A DNA stretch of 64,000 nt from Flavobacterium ginsengisoli (GCF_029625315.1 NZ_CP121110.1:2427001-2491000); one strand, 5' to 3'. Positions 8,850 through 19,069 are shown, counted from the first letter of the stretch. The notes: generated from the sequence alone by a model not told the origin. Program-made: numbers and translations.

Positions 8850-9332
8850 TTAACGAAGCATATATAACTTAGCACATGCCCTTGCATCTGATAAAGCTTC
8901 GTGGTGATTGAGCTGAATATCCATTTCGCGACAGCAATCACTTAGTTTTGTTGGCTTTATGCCTTTTGCTTTATAGATTTTAACCGTGCATTCCCATTTT
9001 GTAGCAATATTCAAATCTTCATAATTTAAGCCATGAAGCAACATTGTTTTCATTAAAACATTCCGGTCAAAACTTTCATTATGCGCTACCACAACTCTAT
9101 TTTTTAGTCTCTTTTCAATCTCAGGGTAAATTTGAAAAAAAGATTTTGCGTTGATAGTATCTTTTGGGTAAATTCCATGAACACGAATCGTAAACGGATT
9201 ATACTCATTATTTGGTGGCTTAATTAAAGTTACATACTCGTCAACTATAATTCCGTTTTCGACTGTTACAATACCCACCGAACATGGATGATATCCTGTT
9301 GCGGTTTCAAAATCTATAGCTGTAAAATTCAT
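8850..9332 (-). CDS. DEDDh-type 3'-5' exonuclease
   Basis: A 160-residue single-domain nuclease of the DnaQ/RNase T superfamily. Exo I is FTAIDFETATG at the N-terminus (Asp and Glu bind metal). Exo II is VVAHNESFDRNVL and Exo III is HHEALSDARACAKL, with the catalytic His five residues before Asp, hence DEDDh. Similar proteins are annotated as DNA polymerase III epsilon-like exonucleases, but this one lacks a polymerase-binding tail and may act in repair or RNA turnover. It lies between the cystathionine beta-synthase-like gene and DUF2851 on the same strand. Confidence 0.9.
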   Translation of the reverse strand: MNFTAIDFETATGYHPCSVGIVTVENGIIVDEYVTLIKPPNNEYNPFTIRVHGIYPKDTINAKSFFQIYPEIEKRLKNRVVVAHNESFDRNVLMKTMLLHGLNYEDLNIATKWECTVKIYKAKGIKPTKLSDCCREMDIQLNHHEALSDARACAKLYMLR

Positions 9333-9410
9333 TTTATATATTTAAAAGACAAATCCATAAACCTAATTGTTTTACAACAAGATTTATGGATTATTTGTAT
9401 TTATAAAGGC

Positions 9411-10773
9411 TTATTTTATTGCGCCAATAATATCATATTTAGTAATAATGTGATGATGTCCGTTTCCTAAATCAACCAAAACAGCGTCATTTTCTTTGCT
9501 GAAAAGTTTCGAAACTTCCTCAATTGGTGTTCCTAATTTTACAATTGGAAAAGGTTTACCCATTACCTCTTTAATTGGTTTTTCGGCAACATTTTTATCT
9601 TCAACATAACTTCTAAACAAATCTGTTTCGTCTACAGAACCAACAAAACCATTGATATCTACAACTGGAATTTGCGAAATCTTATATTTACGCATACGCT
9701 CAATTGCATGCGAGACCAATTCCTCTGTACGAACAACGATTAATTCTTTGTCAATATGATCTTTAATAACGTCTTCTGCTTTTGTAATGTTTTCTTCCAA
9801 AAATCCGCGTTCGCGCATCCAATCATCATTAAACATTTTTCCAACATAACGGCTTCCAGAATCGTGAAATAATACCACAACTACATCATCTGGTTTAAAA
9901 TGTTCTTTTAACTGTAACAAACCTTTTATACAAGCTCCAGCAGAATTTCCAACAAAAATTCCTTCTTCAAGAGCAATCTTTCTAGTATAAACCGCAAGCA
10001 TCTTTATCGGTTACTTTTGTAAAACCGTCAATTAGAGAAAAATCAACATTCTTAGGTAGAATATCTTCTCCAATACCTTCTGTTATATACGAATAGATTT
10101 CGTTTTCGTCGAAAATTCCTGTTTCATGGTATTTCTTAAAAACAGAACCATAAGTATCAATACCCCAGATTTTAATATTTGGATTTTGTTCCTTCAAATA
10201 TTTTCCAACTCCAGAAATAGTTCCTCCTGTTCCAACACCAACAACAAAATGAGTGATTTTTCCATCAGTCTGCTTCCAAATTTCTGGTCCAGTTTGCTCA
10301 TAGTGCGCCAACGAATTTGACATATTATCGTACTGATTTACGTACCAAGAATTTGGCGTTTCTTCTGCTAAACGCTTTGAAACTGAATAATATGAACGTG
10401 GATCTGTAGGCTCAACATCTGTAGGACAAACAACAACTTTTGCACCAACAGCACGAAGAATATCCATTTTTTCTTTAGACTGTTTGTCTGAAATAACACA
10501 AATTAATTTGTAGCCTTTTACGATTGCCACAAGTGCAAGTCCCATTCCCGTATTTCCAGAAGTTCCTTCAATAATAGTCCCTCCAGGTTTTAATCGGCCA
10601 TCTGCCTCAGCATCTTCAATCATTTTTACAGCCATTCTGTCTTTTACAGAATTACCAGGATTAAAGGTTTCGACTTTTGCCAATACTAATGCATCAATTT
10701 CAGCAACAATTTTGTTCAGTTTTACTAATGGCGTGTTACCAATTGTTTCTAAAATATTATTTGAAAAGTCCAT
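9411..10773 (-). CDS. Cystathionine beta-synthase-like PLP enzyme with CBS domains (frameshift)
   Basis: Corrected length is about 453 residues. The N-terminal PLP fold type II domain has NTPLVKLNKI, the PLP lysine in NPGNSVKDRMA, the phosphate loop GTSGNTGMGLA and GVGTGGTISG. The C-terminal part holds two CBS domains (about the last 130 residues) that could bind adenine nucleotides. Family members make cystathionine from serine and homocysteine, or cysteine from O-acetylserine. The frame breaks at 9994-9999, where GCAAGC read as GCAGC joins KVTDKDA to AVYTRKIALEEG. An essential active-site region lies on both sides, so a consensus error is likely. Confidence 0.88.
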
Positions 10774-10821
10774 TTTTATTTAAGTTTTATTAAGTGGTTC
10801 TAAATAAAAAATAGTCTGTTT

Positions 10822-12807
10822 TTATTGGAAGAAATTCCAAACCAGACCAAAACGCAACACAAAATCACGATATGGATTATGTGGCGCTGAATAATAGTTG
10901 CTCTGCGAAAACAAAGCATTAAAATGCTCTGCTTTTAAATAAAAACGCGTTTGGCGTATTCTGGCATTCACAAAGAAATCGAATGTTGCAAAACCACCCG
11001 TTTTTTTCTCCTGCTGTACAAAAAATTCAGCAATAACAGGGTTATAATCATCTCCGTAATACTTCGTAAGGTAATTAAACACAAGTCCTGTTTGCATAAA
11101 TAAAGCTTTTTTAAAGAAATGATTTGAATAATAGAATGTGTTTCTAGTTACAAAATCAGGTACATTTAAAATTAAATCTGATTGATCTACTTTTTGGTAC
11201 AAAAGCGTATTATCTAATGCAAAAGGTCCAAATTTAAACTCTCTGCTTGCTTTTATTTCTAAATAGTTAATTACATTTCCATACTGCATTGGCTTAACGA
11301 TCTGCTCTTGAGCTGCTTGCTCCGCATCTGTAGCCATATCTGTAAAATACAAATGATCTTTTAATACCGTATACTGAACTTGCCCTGTTAACCAAGGAGT
11401 TGTAATTTCTGCACTTAACGAATTGATTTTTTCGTTTTTAAAATTATTTGCCCAATTATATGAAATCCAACTACTTTGATACAAATTATAATTGTTATTA
11501 GGCAGTTTATTGATATTGCGATATCTAAAATCAAACTTGATTTTTTCGTTCATATTATATCGCAACTTTGCATCTAAATCTGAAAGCGATTGGTTGGTAA
11601 TTGATCTAGAATACAAAAATCTACCGTTCCATTTGTTTTTCTGATATTCATACTGAGCACCGAAATTATTAAACTGCAAAAACAAATTATCTGGAATCGC
11701 ATTTCCATCAGAACCAATAATAACTCGGTTGTATTTGTAATTAGATCTGTAATCGTCTATAAAAAATATAAATTTACCTAACAGCGAATTCTCATAAGCT
11801 GCACCTACTTTGTTATAAAGTCTCTCATATTTGGTCTGATCGTTAATATTGCCTGACGAATAGGAATCTCCAAATCGTTGTATGCGGCTAGTTGTTCCGT
11901 CATTAGAAGTTATAGTCGAAATTACCGTTGGTTGCTTATATTCGTAATCTTTATATTCATAATTAAATTGATGCGTTATATAAAGGTTATTGCTTCCATC
12001 TTTTGGATTTACTCTAAAAGCATGGTCAAAAAACAATCTTCGCCCTTTTAAAAATGATTCTGCATCGGTTAAATAAACCTGCAATCTCTGTCGGTTTTTA
12101 TAATCATTACTATTGCTTTCAAAATCAGAATCACTCGTTATACCTCCATTTTCTTCATTTAAAATATCTTGATTTGTAAAATGTGCATTTATCGCATAAC
12201 GCTTGTCTGTTGTAGCATAACTGGTTGTAATTCTTAAATTTCCTGCACTAACCAATTGGTTATTATAATCTCCTTCAGATCTTAATCCTTTATAAGCAAT
12301 AGAAAAATTAAGATTTTTAGAAACGTTTAATGTGATAAATGAATCTACATTTTGCCCTTTTTTAATTGTAGTGTTAAAAAACAACTCCGTAAAAGGTGTT
12401 GCAACAGAATAATATCTAATTTGATCTGCCTGCATGTAAATAGAATGCTTGCCACTAAAACCGATTTCAGGATACGGAGAAAAACTTGTCAAACTATATT
12501 GTAATGTATTTAAAGGCTGTCCAATATTAGAGAACTCCATAAGACCAAAAAGATCTTTTCTTAGATGATTTTGTTTGTAAGCACTTTTAAGAGTCAACGA
12601 AGTATCAGCATAAATTGTATCGTGTTCTAGAGTAACAATTTTATACTGGTCTATTTTCGCTATTTTTTGTTTTTTCTTTTTTACTGTATCCGTAATACTT
12701 GAATATTTCGTATTCATATCTAAATTATTTTTAGAAGCAGGATTTTTTTCTTGAGAAAACAATAAAGTTGGTACAACTAATAGATATAGAAAAATGAATA
12801 TTCTCAT
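10822..12807 (-). CDS. Putative porin (Porin_10-like outer membrane beta-barrel)
   Basis: A protein of about 661 residues starting at MRIFIFLYLLVVPTLLFSQ, a clear signal peptide; an upstream in-frame ATG adds 15 residues without a signal-like start. The rest is rich in alternating aromatic and polar beta strands (for example FRYFYSR-like and YQYQKNKWNGRFLY-like pieces) and ends in FVLRFGLVWNFFQ, with the terminal aromatic typical of outer membrane barrels. This fits the large putative porins of Flavobacteria. The substrate is unknown. A TACCTTTG -7 element lies about 45 bases upstream, divergent from rnhB. Confidence 0.82.
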   Translation of the reverse strand: MRIFIFLYLLVVPTLLFSQEKNPASKNNLDMNTKYSSITDTVKKKKQKIAKIDQYKIVTLEHDTIYADTSLTLKSAYKQNHLRKDLFGLMEFSNIGQPLNTLQYSLTSFSPYPEIGFSGKHSIYMQADQIRYYSVATPFTELFFNTTIKKGQNVDSFITLNVSKNLNFSIAYKGLRSEGDYNNQLVSAGNLRITTSYATTDKRYAINAHFTNQDILNEENGGITSDSDFESNSNDYKNRQRLQVYLTDAESFLKGRRLFFDHAFRVNPKDGSNNLYITHQFNYEYKDYEYKQPTVISTITSNDGTTSRIQRFGDSYSSGNINDQTKYERLYNKVGAAYENSLLGKFIFFIDDYRSNYKYNRVIIGSDGNAIPDNLFLQFNNFGAQYEYQKNKWNGRFLYSRSITNQSLSDLDAKLRYNMNEKIKFDFRYRNINKLPNNNYNLYQSSWISYNWANNFKNEKINSLSAEITTPWLTGQVQYTVLKDHLYFTDMATDAEQAAQEQIVKPMQYGNVINYLEIKASREFKFGPFALDNTLLYQKVDQSDLILNVPDFVTRNTFYYSNHFFKKALFMQTGLVFNYLTKYYGDDYNPVIAEFFVQQEKKTGGFATFDFFVNARIRQTRFYLKAEHFNALFSQSNYYSAPHNPYRDFVLRFGLVWNFFQ

Positions 12808-12849
12808 TTGATGGCTTTGTATAAATTTATTTTGACAAAATTTGCTAAG

Positions 12850-12857
12850 CAAAGGTA
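12850..12857 (-). promoter_or_regulatory. -7 element before the putative porin
   Basis: TACCTTTG on the minus strand (TAnnTTTG), 43 bases before the porin start. No clear -33 TTG is seen at the usual distance. Confidence 0.45.
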
Positions 12858-12906
12858 AATTATAAAAACAAATAAATAAAAAAACACTTCATTTTATACA
12901 ATTGCC

Positions 12907-12937
12907 TTGGCTGACAGTACGAAAACGAATATTTTTG
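12907..12937 (+). promoter_or_regulatory. Promoter of rnhB
   Basis: TTG (12907-12909), 20 bases, then TATTTTTG (12930-12937), a good Bacteroidetes promoter about 40 bases before the rnhB start codon. Confidence 0.65.
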
Positions 12938-12976
12938 CCAAAAATTTCATCTAATTTGTTATTTAAAACCTAAAAA

Positions 12977-13639
12977 ATGCTCGAAAAAAATTTCTCAGGA
13001 TTTGTTTTGGAAACCGGAACCGATGAGGCTGGCAGAGGATGTCTAGCTGGCCCAGTTACTGCCGCGACTATAATTTTACCCGAACATTTTGAAAATAAAA
13101 TCTTGAATGATAGTAAGCAATTGTCTGAAAAAACAAGAGCGCTTTTAAGACCAATTATAGAAAAAGAAGCTTTATGTTTTGCCGTTACACATTTGTTTCC
13201 AGACGAAATTGATGAAATAAATATTTTAAATGCTTCTATGAAAGGAATGCAAGAATGCATTTTAAAGTTAAAGCATGTTCCCGAATATATTATTGTTGAT
13301 GGAAATCGTTCCTTAAATGCTAAACTCGGACTTAAAAATACTTTTGGAAAACAGTTTTCTCAGGAAGAAATTGCGCTTTTAAAATCGATCCCGAATCAAA
13401 GTATTATCAAAGGCGATGGAAAATACTTGAGTATTGTCGCCGCATCTGTTTTAGCAAAAACATATCGCGACGAATATATGGATCAAATTCACGAAGAATT
13501 TCCGATGTACAATTGGAAACAAAACAAAGGATATCCGACCAAAGAGCATCGTGAAGCCATTAAAGAATTTGGAACCACAAAATACCATAGAATGAGTTTT
13601 AGACTTTTGCCAGAGCAACTAGAACTTGATCTCATCTAA
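12977..13639 (+). CDS. rnhB: Ribonuclease HII
   Basis: A 220-residue endonuclease that cuts RNA in RNA-DNA hybrids and removes misincorporated ribonucleotides. The DEDD active site begins at Asp16-Glu17 in [13 protein letters not shown]. The second Asp is in [10 protein letters not shown], and [21 protein letters not shown] holds the remaining conserved block. The C-terminal [23 protein letters not shown] is the family's usual end. Length is normal and the frame is intact. It has its own promoter and ends at a bidirectional terminator. Confidence 0.96.
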   Translation: MLEKNFSGFVLETGTDEAGRGCLAGPVTAATIILPEHFENKILNDSKQLSEKTRALLRPIIEKEALCFAVTHLFPDEIDEINILNASMKGMQECILKLKHVPEYIIVDGNRSLNAKLGLKNTFGKQFSQEEIALLKSIPNQSIIKGDGKYLSIVAASVLAKTYRDEYMDQIHEEFPMYNWKQNKGYPTKEHREAIKEFGTTKYHRMSFRLLPEQLELDLI

Positions 13640-13642
13640 TAA

Positions 13643-13674
13643 AAAACGACCTATTTTGTATAGGTCGTTTTTTA
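13643..13674. terminator. Bidirectional terminator after rnhB
   Basis: AAAACGACCTA and TAGGTCGTTTT form a stem flanked by A and T runs, between convergent rnhB and the SnoaL-like gene. Confidence 0.85.
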
Positions 13675-14526
13675 TTATTTTTTACTTTTTAAGAATTCTG
13701 CAAATGTTTTTGTGTCATAGTAAAAAGGTCTGACAGCCGTAATTTTTCCGTCCTTCAAATCAAAATGTTCTGAAATTGGAACTGACATTGTTTTACCTGA
13801 TTTTTTAGATTTACAGCTTATTGTAAAATAAATGATTACTTCATTTTTAGAAGCATCACTAAAATAAACCGGTTCTTTTTCTATCTGTAAATCAAAAAAC
13901 TCTGTTGATTTTGTGAACATTTTTGTCCATTCGCTAAAACCAATATAAGTTCCTCCGTAAGGCAATCCTGTAGCCTGATTATAAACTGCTCCGTCTGCAA
14001 TTAAAGCACTCAAAGCATCAAAGTCTCTTGTTTTAAAAAGACTTTCATAATATTTCGCCACTACTTTCAAATTATCAGCTTCTAGATTCTTTAAAATATC
14101 TGCCTCAGACAAAGTTGCTCCTTTATCCCAGAAACTAATAATTTTACTTACCTGACCTTTTCCGTTTAAACGTGCAAAATCACGTCCAGCCATTACAAGA
14201 TTATTTTTAGAATCAAGAATTTTCCATTCCCAAGTTACATAATTGTCCTTTACAATTTTGGCTCCCGAAGTTAAAACTGCATCTGGGTTTTTCTTGTAAA
14301 ATTCGTTAATAACATTATTAAACGCAACAGTTCCTTTTATAGAAGCTGAAGGATCTTCAAAAGTACTGTCTTCTAACCAGATTGATTTTATCATCTTTAA
14401 TCTAGTATCGCTATTTTTTTCCTGCCACACTTTTTCATAAACTGTAACTGGATATAATTTATCTTTCTTTTGGGCAAAAAGACCATTTAGCACAAAAAGA
14501 AAACAGAATAAGTAGATTTTTCTCAT
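13675..14526 (-). CDS. Exported SnoaL/NTF2-like double-domain protein
   Basis: About 283 residues starting at MRKIYLFCFLFVLNGLFAQ, a signal peptide cut after the AQ; an ATG two codons upstream is possible. Two NTF2-like halves can be seen. The first has a W-FEDPSASIKG segment and ends near MAGRDFARLNGKGQVSKIISFWD. The second begins YYESLFKTRDFDALSALIADGAVYNQ and ends SEHFDLKDGKITAVRPFYYD, the usual closing strands of SnoaL-like domains. Such domains bind small hydrophobic ligands or act as isomerases. The ligand is unknown. Confidence 0.78.
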   Translation of the reverse strand: MRKIYLFCFLFVLNGLFAQKKDKLYPVTVYEKVWQEKNSDTRLKMIKSIWLEDSTFEDPSASIKGTVAFNNVINEFYKKNPDAVLTSGAKIVKDNYVTWEWKILDSKNNLVMAGRDFARLNGKGQVSKIISFWDKGATLSEADILKNLEADNLKVVAKYYESLFKTRDFDALSALIADGAVYNQATGLPYGGTYIGFSEWTKMFTKSTEFFDLQIEKEPVYFSDASKNEVIIYFTISCKSKKSGKTMSVPISEHFDLKDGKITAVRPFYYDTKTFAEFLKSKK

Positions 14527-14708
14527 AAGCAATCAGGAATTAAAAATTTAATAGTAAGTACTCAAATTTAGCATAAATACCTTAGAGAACGACGAATAAT
14601 CTATAATTTGTCTTTCTTTCAAAATCTTAACTTTTGCGAAATGGTTTTTCTCTTTTTTCAATATTTTTTTAGAAAAAAACCGATTTCTCTCTAAAAATTC
14701 ACACGAAA

Positions 14709-14744
14709 TAAAAAACCGTTTCAAATGAATATCTGAAACGGTTT
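14709..14744 (-). terminator. Terminator after lipB
   Basis: AAACCGTTTCA and TGAAACGGTTT form an 11-pair stem with a T run on the minus strand, 19 bases past the lipB stop. Confidence 0.8.
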
Positions 14745-14762
14745 ACTTTCTTAGAGATGTTT

Positions 14763-15461
14763 TTAAACAAATTCAGCTTCGAAGAGCTCTGCGAAATGTT
14801 TTATGATTTTAGCTTTTATTTCTTCTTCATTTACTTTTTCTACCCCGAGTTCAACGTTTAAAGAAGTAACGCCTTTTCCGCGAATACCGCATGGAATAAT
14901 ATTATCAAAATATCCTAAATCGACATTTACATTTAAAGCAAATCCGTGCATGGTAACCCATCTTGAAGCACGAACACCCATTGCGCATATCTTACGTGCA
15001 AACGGAGTTCCTACGCCAAGCCAAACTCCAGTTTCTCCTTCGCTTCTGCCCGATTCTAAACCGTATTCTGCCAAAGTTAGAATGATTGATTCTTCTAACA
15101 AACGAAGGTATTTATGAATATCAGTAAAGAAATTTTCTAAATCTAAAATCGGATAACCTACAATTTGTCCAGGTCCGTGATACGTAATATCTCCGCCACG
15201 ATTGATCTTATAAAAAGTTGCTCCTTTGGCTTCGAGTTGTTTTTCGTTTAATAATAAGTTCTCTAGATCGCCACTTTTCCCCAAAGTATAAACATGAGGA
15301 TGCTCTACAAACAGCAAATAATTTGGTGTTGGCGACTCTAGTTCTTCTCTTCTATTCTTGATTTTTAAATCGACTATGTCTTTAAAGATTTCTTCTTGAT
15401 ATTCCCAAGTAGATTTATAATCTTTTTTACCCAGATCCTGAAGTTGGATTTTCTTGTTCAT
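14763..15461 (-). CDS. lipB: Lipoyl(octanoyl) transferase LipB
   Basis: A 232-residue enzyme that moves octanoate from acyl carrier protein to lipoyl domains, the first step of lipoate synthesis. Conserved motifs are YLLFVEHPHVYTLGKSG, RGGDITYHGPGQIVGYP, the lysine-bearing RKICAMGVR, and the catalytic cysteine in IIPCGIRGKGVTSL. Length and order of motifs are normal. It is followed by a terminator and lies just downstream of two lipoprotein genes on the same strand, with only 5 bases to the nearer one, so cotranscription is possible. Confidence 0.95.
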   Translation of the reverse strand: MNKKIQLQDLGKKDYKSTWEYQEEIFKDIVDLKIKNRREELESPTPNYLLFVEHPHVYTLGKSGDLENLLLNEKQLEAKGATFYKINRGGDITYHGPGQIVGYPILDLENFFTDIHKYLRLLEESIILTLAEYGLESGRSEGETGVWLGVGTPFARKICAMGVRASRWVTMHGFALNVNVDLGYFDNIIPCGIRGKGVTSLNVELGVEKVNEEEIKAKIIKHFAELFEAEFV

Positions 15462-15466
15462 TTTAA

Positions 15467-16211
15467 TTATTTTTCAAACTCAACATCACAGTCAAGTTTG
15501 TCGGGATTCTCCATATAATCCGTAAAAGAGTATTGAATTGTAATTGATTTTCTGTCGTCGCTAAACAAAGCACTTGGATTAGAGACTTTCTTTATTTTTT
15601 TTGGAAAGTGATATTTTACAATGTAGCTAGACGAAGCAAACATCATTTTTGACATATCTCCTTCTGCATCTTGCGCCTTTCGTCGCCTTTTTTTGTTGAT
15701 CGACTACTGCTTTTCTTGTAAATTTCTTTCCGTCAAAAGTATAACTTAATTTACTGCCATTATCTCCGAAACCGCTTCCCATAGGATTTTTGCCTCCTTC
15801 TAATTTTTGAAGCGTGCCCAATGTCTGTAAAATATCTTGTAATTCGTTTACGTTTTTAAAATCAGTTGACATGTTCATTAGAAATTCTTTCTTCTCTGAA
15901 CTTATTTTTGTCGATACAACATAACTTTCCAGTTTTTTAAGTTCTTTTTGCGTTTCTGGCGACAATTTGGCGATACTGTCTTTTTTCTCTTGAAATACTT
16001 CTTTGAAAGTAAAAGTAGTATCTATATCTTTTTTATTGTCTCCCATTTGACCTGCAATTTGATCACCAGCCATTTCCATTATAGGAGAACCATCCATATC
16101 TACAGAGAATTTTCCGGTTCCGTTATCGTTTATGTAAACATTTTCAGTGAAAGTACAGCTAGTTAAAGTCGCTATTAAAAAAGAAAAACAAAGTAATTTG
16201 TATAATTTCAT
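15467..16211 (-). CDS. Lipoprotein of unknown function, paralogue of the next gene (frameshift)
   Basis: About 247 residues after correction, starting MKLYKLLCFSFLIATLTSC, a lipoprotein signal with lipobox LTSC. The body contains NVYINDNGTGKFSVDMDGSP, a DTTFTFKEVF segment, KLSYTFDGKKFTRKAVVDQQKKATK, and then in another frame MSKMMFASSSYIVKYHFPKKIKKVSNPSALFS. The next upstream gene has the same order of motifs, so the two are tandem paralogues. The frame changes near 15665-15690, in a stretch where two neighbouring GCAGC sites seem to have been corrupted (reads GGCGCA and GGCGAC). Net change is one extra base. No function is recognised. Confidence 0.75.
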
Positions 16212-16286
16212 CGATGTACAATTTTTCATCAAAGATACGAACTTTTTTAAGGCGCTAACTTTATTTAAAAACCCGCTAAAACCTTT

Positions 16287-17003
16287 TTATTCTAAAACAA
16301 CTTCTAGATTTGTACTTTCTGGATTTTTTAAACAATATGAAAGCTGAAATTTTAAGCTTAAAGATTTTTGGTCTGAACCAATAATTGCGTTTGAATTTGA
16401 AACCGATTTTATTTTTTGAGGAAAATAATATTTGAGCGTATAGGATTGCATTACTTTATACTTAGAATATATTTTTTCGTGTTCATCCATTTCTTTTTTA
16501 TCTTTTTCAAACTTTTCTGGATTGGTTATGGCTAAAGTTCTTTTAAAGACTTTACCATCAAAAGTGTATTTTATTTTATAGCTTTTTCTGTATATGGGAT
16601 AATTTTCTTTAAGAGAATTTGCCAATCCAAGGCTTTCATAAAGATTGGGTATTTCTTCTATGTTCTTAAATTCAAAAGCTACTTTGTTGAAATTTTCCAT
16701 TTGAATTGGGTCCAATTTGATCTGCATTTTTACATTTGCATGCTCTGTAAATAAAGCTTGGTCGGCTTTATTAAATTTCACAAAAGTATCTTGGTACTTG
16801 ACGATGTAATCTCGAAAAGTAAAAGTTGTGTCTATAAATTTTTCATCTCCAAAATCTTGTCTTCCTAACTGTGCGAAACTATTCTCATCTCGAAGACTGT
16901 ATACTTCGATACTTCCGCTTCTGTCTGAATTTATGGTAAGTGTTTCTGTAATTTGACAGCTTATAAAAGAAAACAACAGTAAAAAAACGGATAAATATTT
17001 CAT
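16287..17003 (-). CDS. Lipoprotein of unknown function
   Basis: A 238-residue protein beginning MKYLSVFLLLFSFISC, with Cys16 as lipidation site. It shares its layout with the downstream lipoprotein: a TETLTINSDRSGSIEVYSL opening, IDTTFTFRDYIVKYQD, KIKYTFDGKVFKRTLAI and SYTLKYYFPQKIKSVSNSNAIIGSD near the end. The two probably arose by tandem duplication and are transcribed together toward lipB. No transmembrane segments follow the signal. The function is unknown. The frame is intact. Confidence 0.78.
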   Translation of the reverse strand: MKYLSVFLLLFSFISCQITETLTINSDRSGSIEVYSLRDENSFAQLGRQDFGDEKFIDTTFTFRDYIVKYQDTFVKFNKADQALFTEHANVKMQIKLDPIQMENFNKVAFEFKNIEEIPNLYESLGLANSLKENYPIYRKSYKIKYTFDGKVFKRTLAITNPEKFEKDKKEMDEHEKIYSKYKVMQSYTLKYYFPQKIKSVSNSNAIIGSDQKSLSLKFQLSYCLKNPESTNLEVVLE

Positions 17004-17229
17004 TTTTTGTTAAAATTCTAAAGTTACAAAAAGCTAATATAGTAAGTTTTTTCAGTCATTGCATTCCAACTAAAAACTCTTTTGAAAACGAAAATTTCTA
17101 ATCTAGCCCCGATAGAAGCGGTATCCTTTTTCTTGCTTCTTTAGCAAGGAAAAGATACAAGCGTATAGCGGGACAAAACGTTCATGAAAAGACGAAAATT
17201 TCTGCCGCAAAAAACCTTAACACTTTGAG

Positions 17230-17259
17230 TTGAAACTTGAAACAAAAATTTTATCTTTG
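17230..17259 (+). promoter_or_regulatory. Promoter of lysS
   Basis: TTG (17230-17232), 19 bases, then TATCTTTG (17252-17259): a textbook Bacteroidetes promoter 23 bases before the lysS ATG. Confidence 0.75.
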
Positions 17260-17282
17260 CACACTTAAAAAAATAGCACAAA

Positions 17283-18986
17283 ATGGCATTATCAGAACAA
17301 GAAATCATTAGAAGAGAAAAACTTCAGAACTTACGCAACTTAGGAATCAATCCTTATCCAGCTAATCTTTTTCCTGTAAATCATACATCTAAGCAGATAA
17401 AGGAAACGTTTGAAGAGGGTAAGAAGGTTATCGTTGCGGGTCGTTTGATGAGTGTTCGCGATCAAGGTAAAGCTTGTTTTGCTGAGTTACAAGATAGCGA
17501 AGGACGTATTCAATTGTACGTAAATCGCGATGTTTTGTGTGAAGGTGACGATAAAACGCTATACAACCAAGTGTTCAAAAAATTAACCGATCTAGGTGAT
17601 TTTATTGGTATTGAAGGTGAATTGTTTACAACTCAAGTTGGTGCAAAATGTATTCGTGTAACTGGTTTTACTTTCTTAAGCAAAACTTTGCGTCCGTTAC
17701 CGTTACCAAAAGTTGACGAAGAAGGAAATGTTCACGATGCTTTTAACGACGCTGAATTGCGTTATAGAATGCGTTATGTAGATTTAACAGTAAATCCTCA
17801 GGTTAAAGAAACTTTCATCAAACGTACTAAATTGTTCAGTGCGATGCGTGGTTATTTTAACGATGCAGGATATTTAGAGGTTGACACTCCTGTTTTACAA
17901 TCTATTCCTGGTGGAGCTTCGGCAAGACCATTTATTACGCATCACAACTCGCTTGATATTCCGCTTTATATGCGTATTGCAAATGAGTTATACTTAAAAA
18001 GATTAATTGTTGGTGGATTTGAAGGTGTTTATGAGTTTTCTAGAAACTTCCGTAACGAAGGTATGGACAGAACGCATAATCCTGAGTTTACGGCAATGGA
18101 AATATATGTAGCCTACAAAGACTACAACTGGATGATGGAATTTGCTGAAGGTTTATTAGAGCATTGTGCAATTGCAGTTAACGGAACTAGCGAAGTTACT
18201 TTTGGCGAGCACAAAATTAACTTTAAAGCGCCTTACGCTCGTGTTACAATGACAGATTCTATCAAACATTTTACTGGTTTTGATATTTCTGGAAAAACAG
18301 AACAAGAATTGTTTGAAGCTGCTCGCGGAATGGGAATCGAGGTTGACGAAACAATGGGTAAAGGAAAATTGATTGATGAAATTTTTGGAGCTAAATGTGA
18401 AGGAAATTATATTCAGCCAACTTTCATTACAGATTATCCTAAAGAAATGTCACCGCTTTGTAAAGAGCACCGCGATAATCCAGATTTGACTGAGCGTTTT
18501 GAATTAATGGTTTGCGGTAAAGAAATTGCAAATGCATATTCTGAATTAAATGACCCAATTGACCAAAGAGAGCGTTTTGAAGATCAGATGCGTTTGGCGG
18601 CAAAAGGTGATGATGAAGCAAACGGAATTATCGACGAAGATTTCTTAAGAGCTCTTGAATATGGTATGCCTCCAACATCTGGAATGGGAATTGGAATGGA
18701 TCGTTTGATTATGTATTTAACAAACAATGCTTCTATTCAGGAAGTTTTATTGTTCCCACAAATGCGTCCGGAGAAAAAACAAGCTCAAATCGAACTTTCT
18801 GACGAAGAAAAATTCATCATTGACTTGCTTACCAAAAATGAAAATAGAATGGATTTAACGCGACTAAAAATTACAGCTAACTTAAGCGGTAAAAAATGGG
18901 ATGTGTCTATGAAAAACTTATCTAAACACGGTTTAACTAAAGTTGTTGTTGACGGCGAGTTTAAATTTGTGGAATTAGTTGGATAA
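17283..18986 (+). CDS. lysS: Lysyl-tRNA synthetase, class II
   Basis: A 567-residue class II synthetase that charges tRNA-Lys. The N-terminal OB fold (anticodon binding) covers about residues 50-150 with VAGRLMSVRDQGKACFAELQD. Motif 1 is YLEVDTPVLQSIPGGA, motif 2 FRNEGMDRTHNPEFTAMEIY and motif 3 GMGIGMDRLIM. After motif 3 there is an extra tail of about 70 residues (QIELSDEEKFIIDLLTKNENRMDLTRLK) common in Bacteroidetes LysRS and absent in E. coli. The frame is intact, including a GCTGC near 18306. It has its own promoter and terminator. Confidence 0.97.
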   Translation: MALSEQEIIRREKLQNLRNLGINPYPANLFPVNHTSKQIKETFEEGKKVIVAGRLMSVRDQGKACFAELQDSEGRIQLYVNRDVLCEGDDKTLYNQVFKKLTDLGDFIGIEGELFTTQVGAKCIRVTGFTFLSKTLRPLPLPKVDEEGNVHDAFNDAELRYRMRYVDLTVNPQVKETFIKRTKLFSAMRGYFNDAGYLEVDTPVLQSIPGGASARPFITHHNSLDIPLYMRIANELYLKRLIVGGFEGVYEFSRNFRNEGMDRTHNPEFTAMEIYVAYKDYNWMMEFAEGLLEHCAIAVNGTSEVTFGEHKINFKAPYARVTMTDSIKHFTGFDISGKTEQELFEAARGMGIEVDETMGKGKLIDEIFGAKCEGNYIQPTFITDYPKEMSPLCKEHRDNPDLTERFELMVCGKEIANAYSELNDPIDQRERFEDQMRLAAKGDDEANGIIDEDFLRALEYGMPPTSGMGIGMDRLIMYLTNNASIQEVLLFPQMRPEKKQAQIELSDEEKFIIDLLTKNENRMDLTRLKITANLSGKKWDVSMKNLSKHGLTKVVVDGEFKFVELVG

Positions 18987-19033
18987 ATTCCAAAATTAAA
19001 ATTCCAAATTACACGTTGGATTTTATGATATTC

Positions 19034-19068
19034 AAAACCCGACAGGTTTTTAAAACCTGTCGGGTTTT
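19034..19068 (+). terminator. Terminator after lysS
   Basis: AAAACCCGACAGGTTTT and AAAACCTGTCGGGTTTT form a long perfect stem followed by T-rich sequence. Near-identical CCCGACAGG hairpins recur at 23441 and, as CCCGATAAG, at 62026. Confidence 0.85.
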
Positions 19069-19069
19069 A

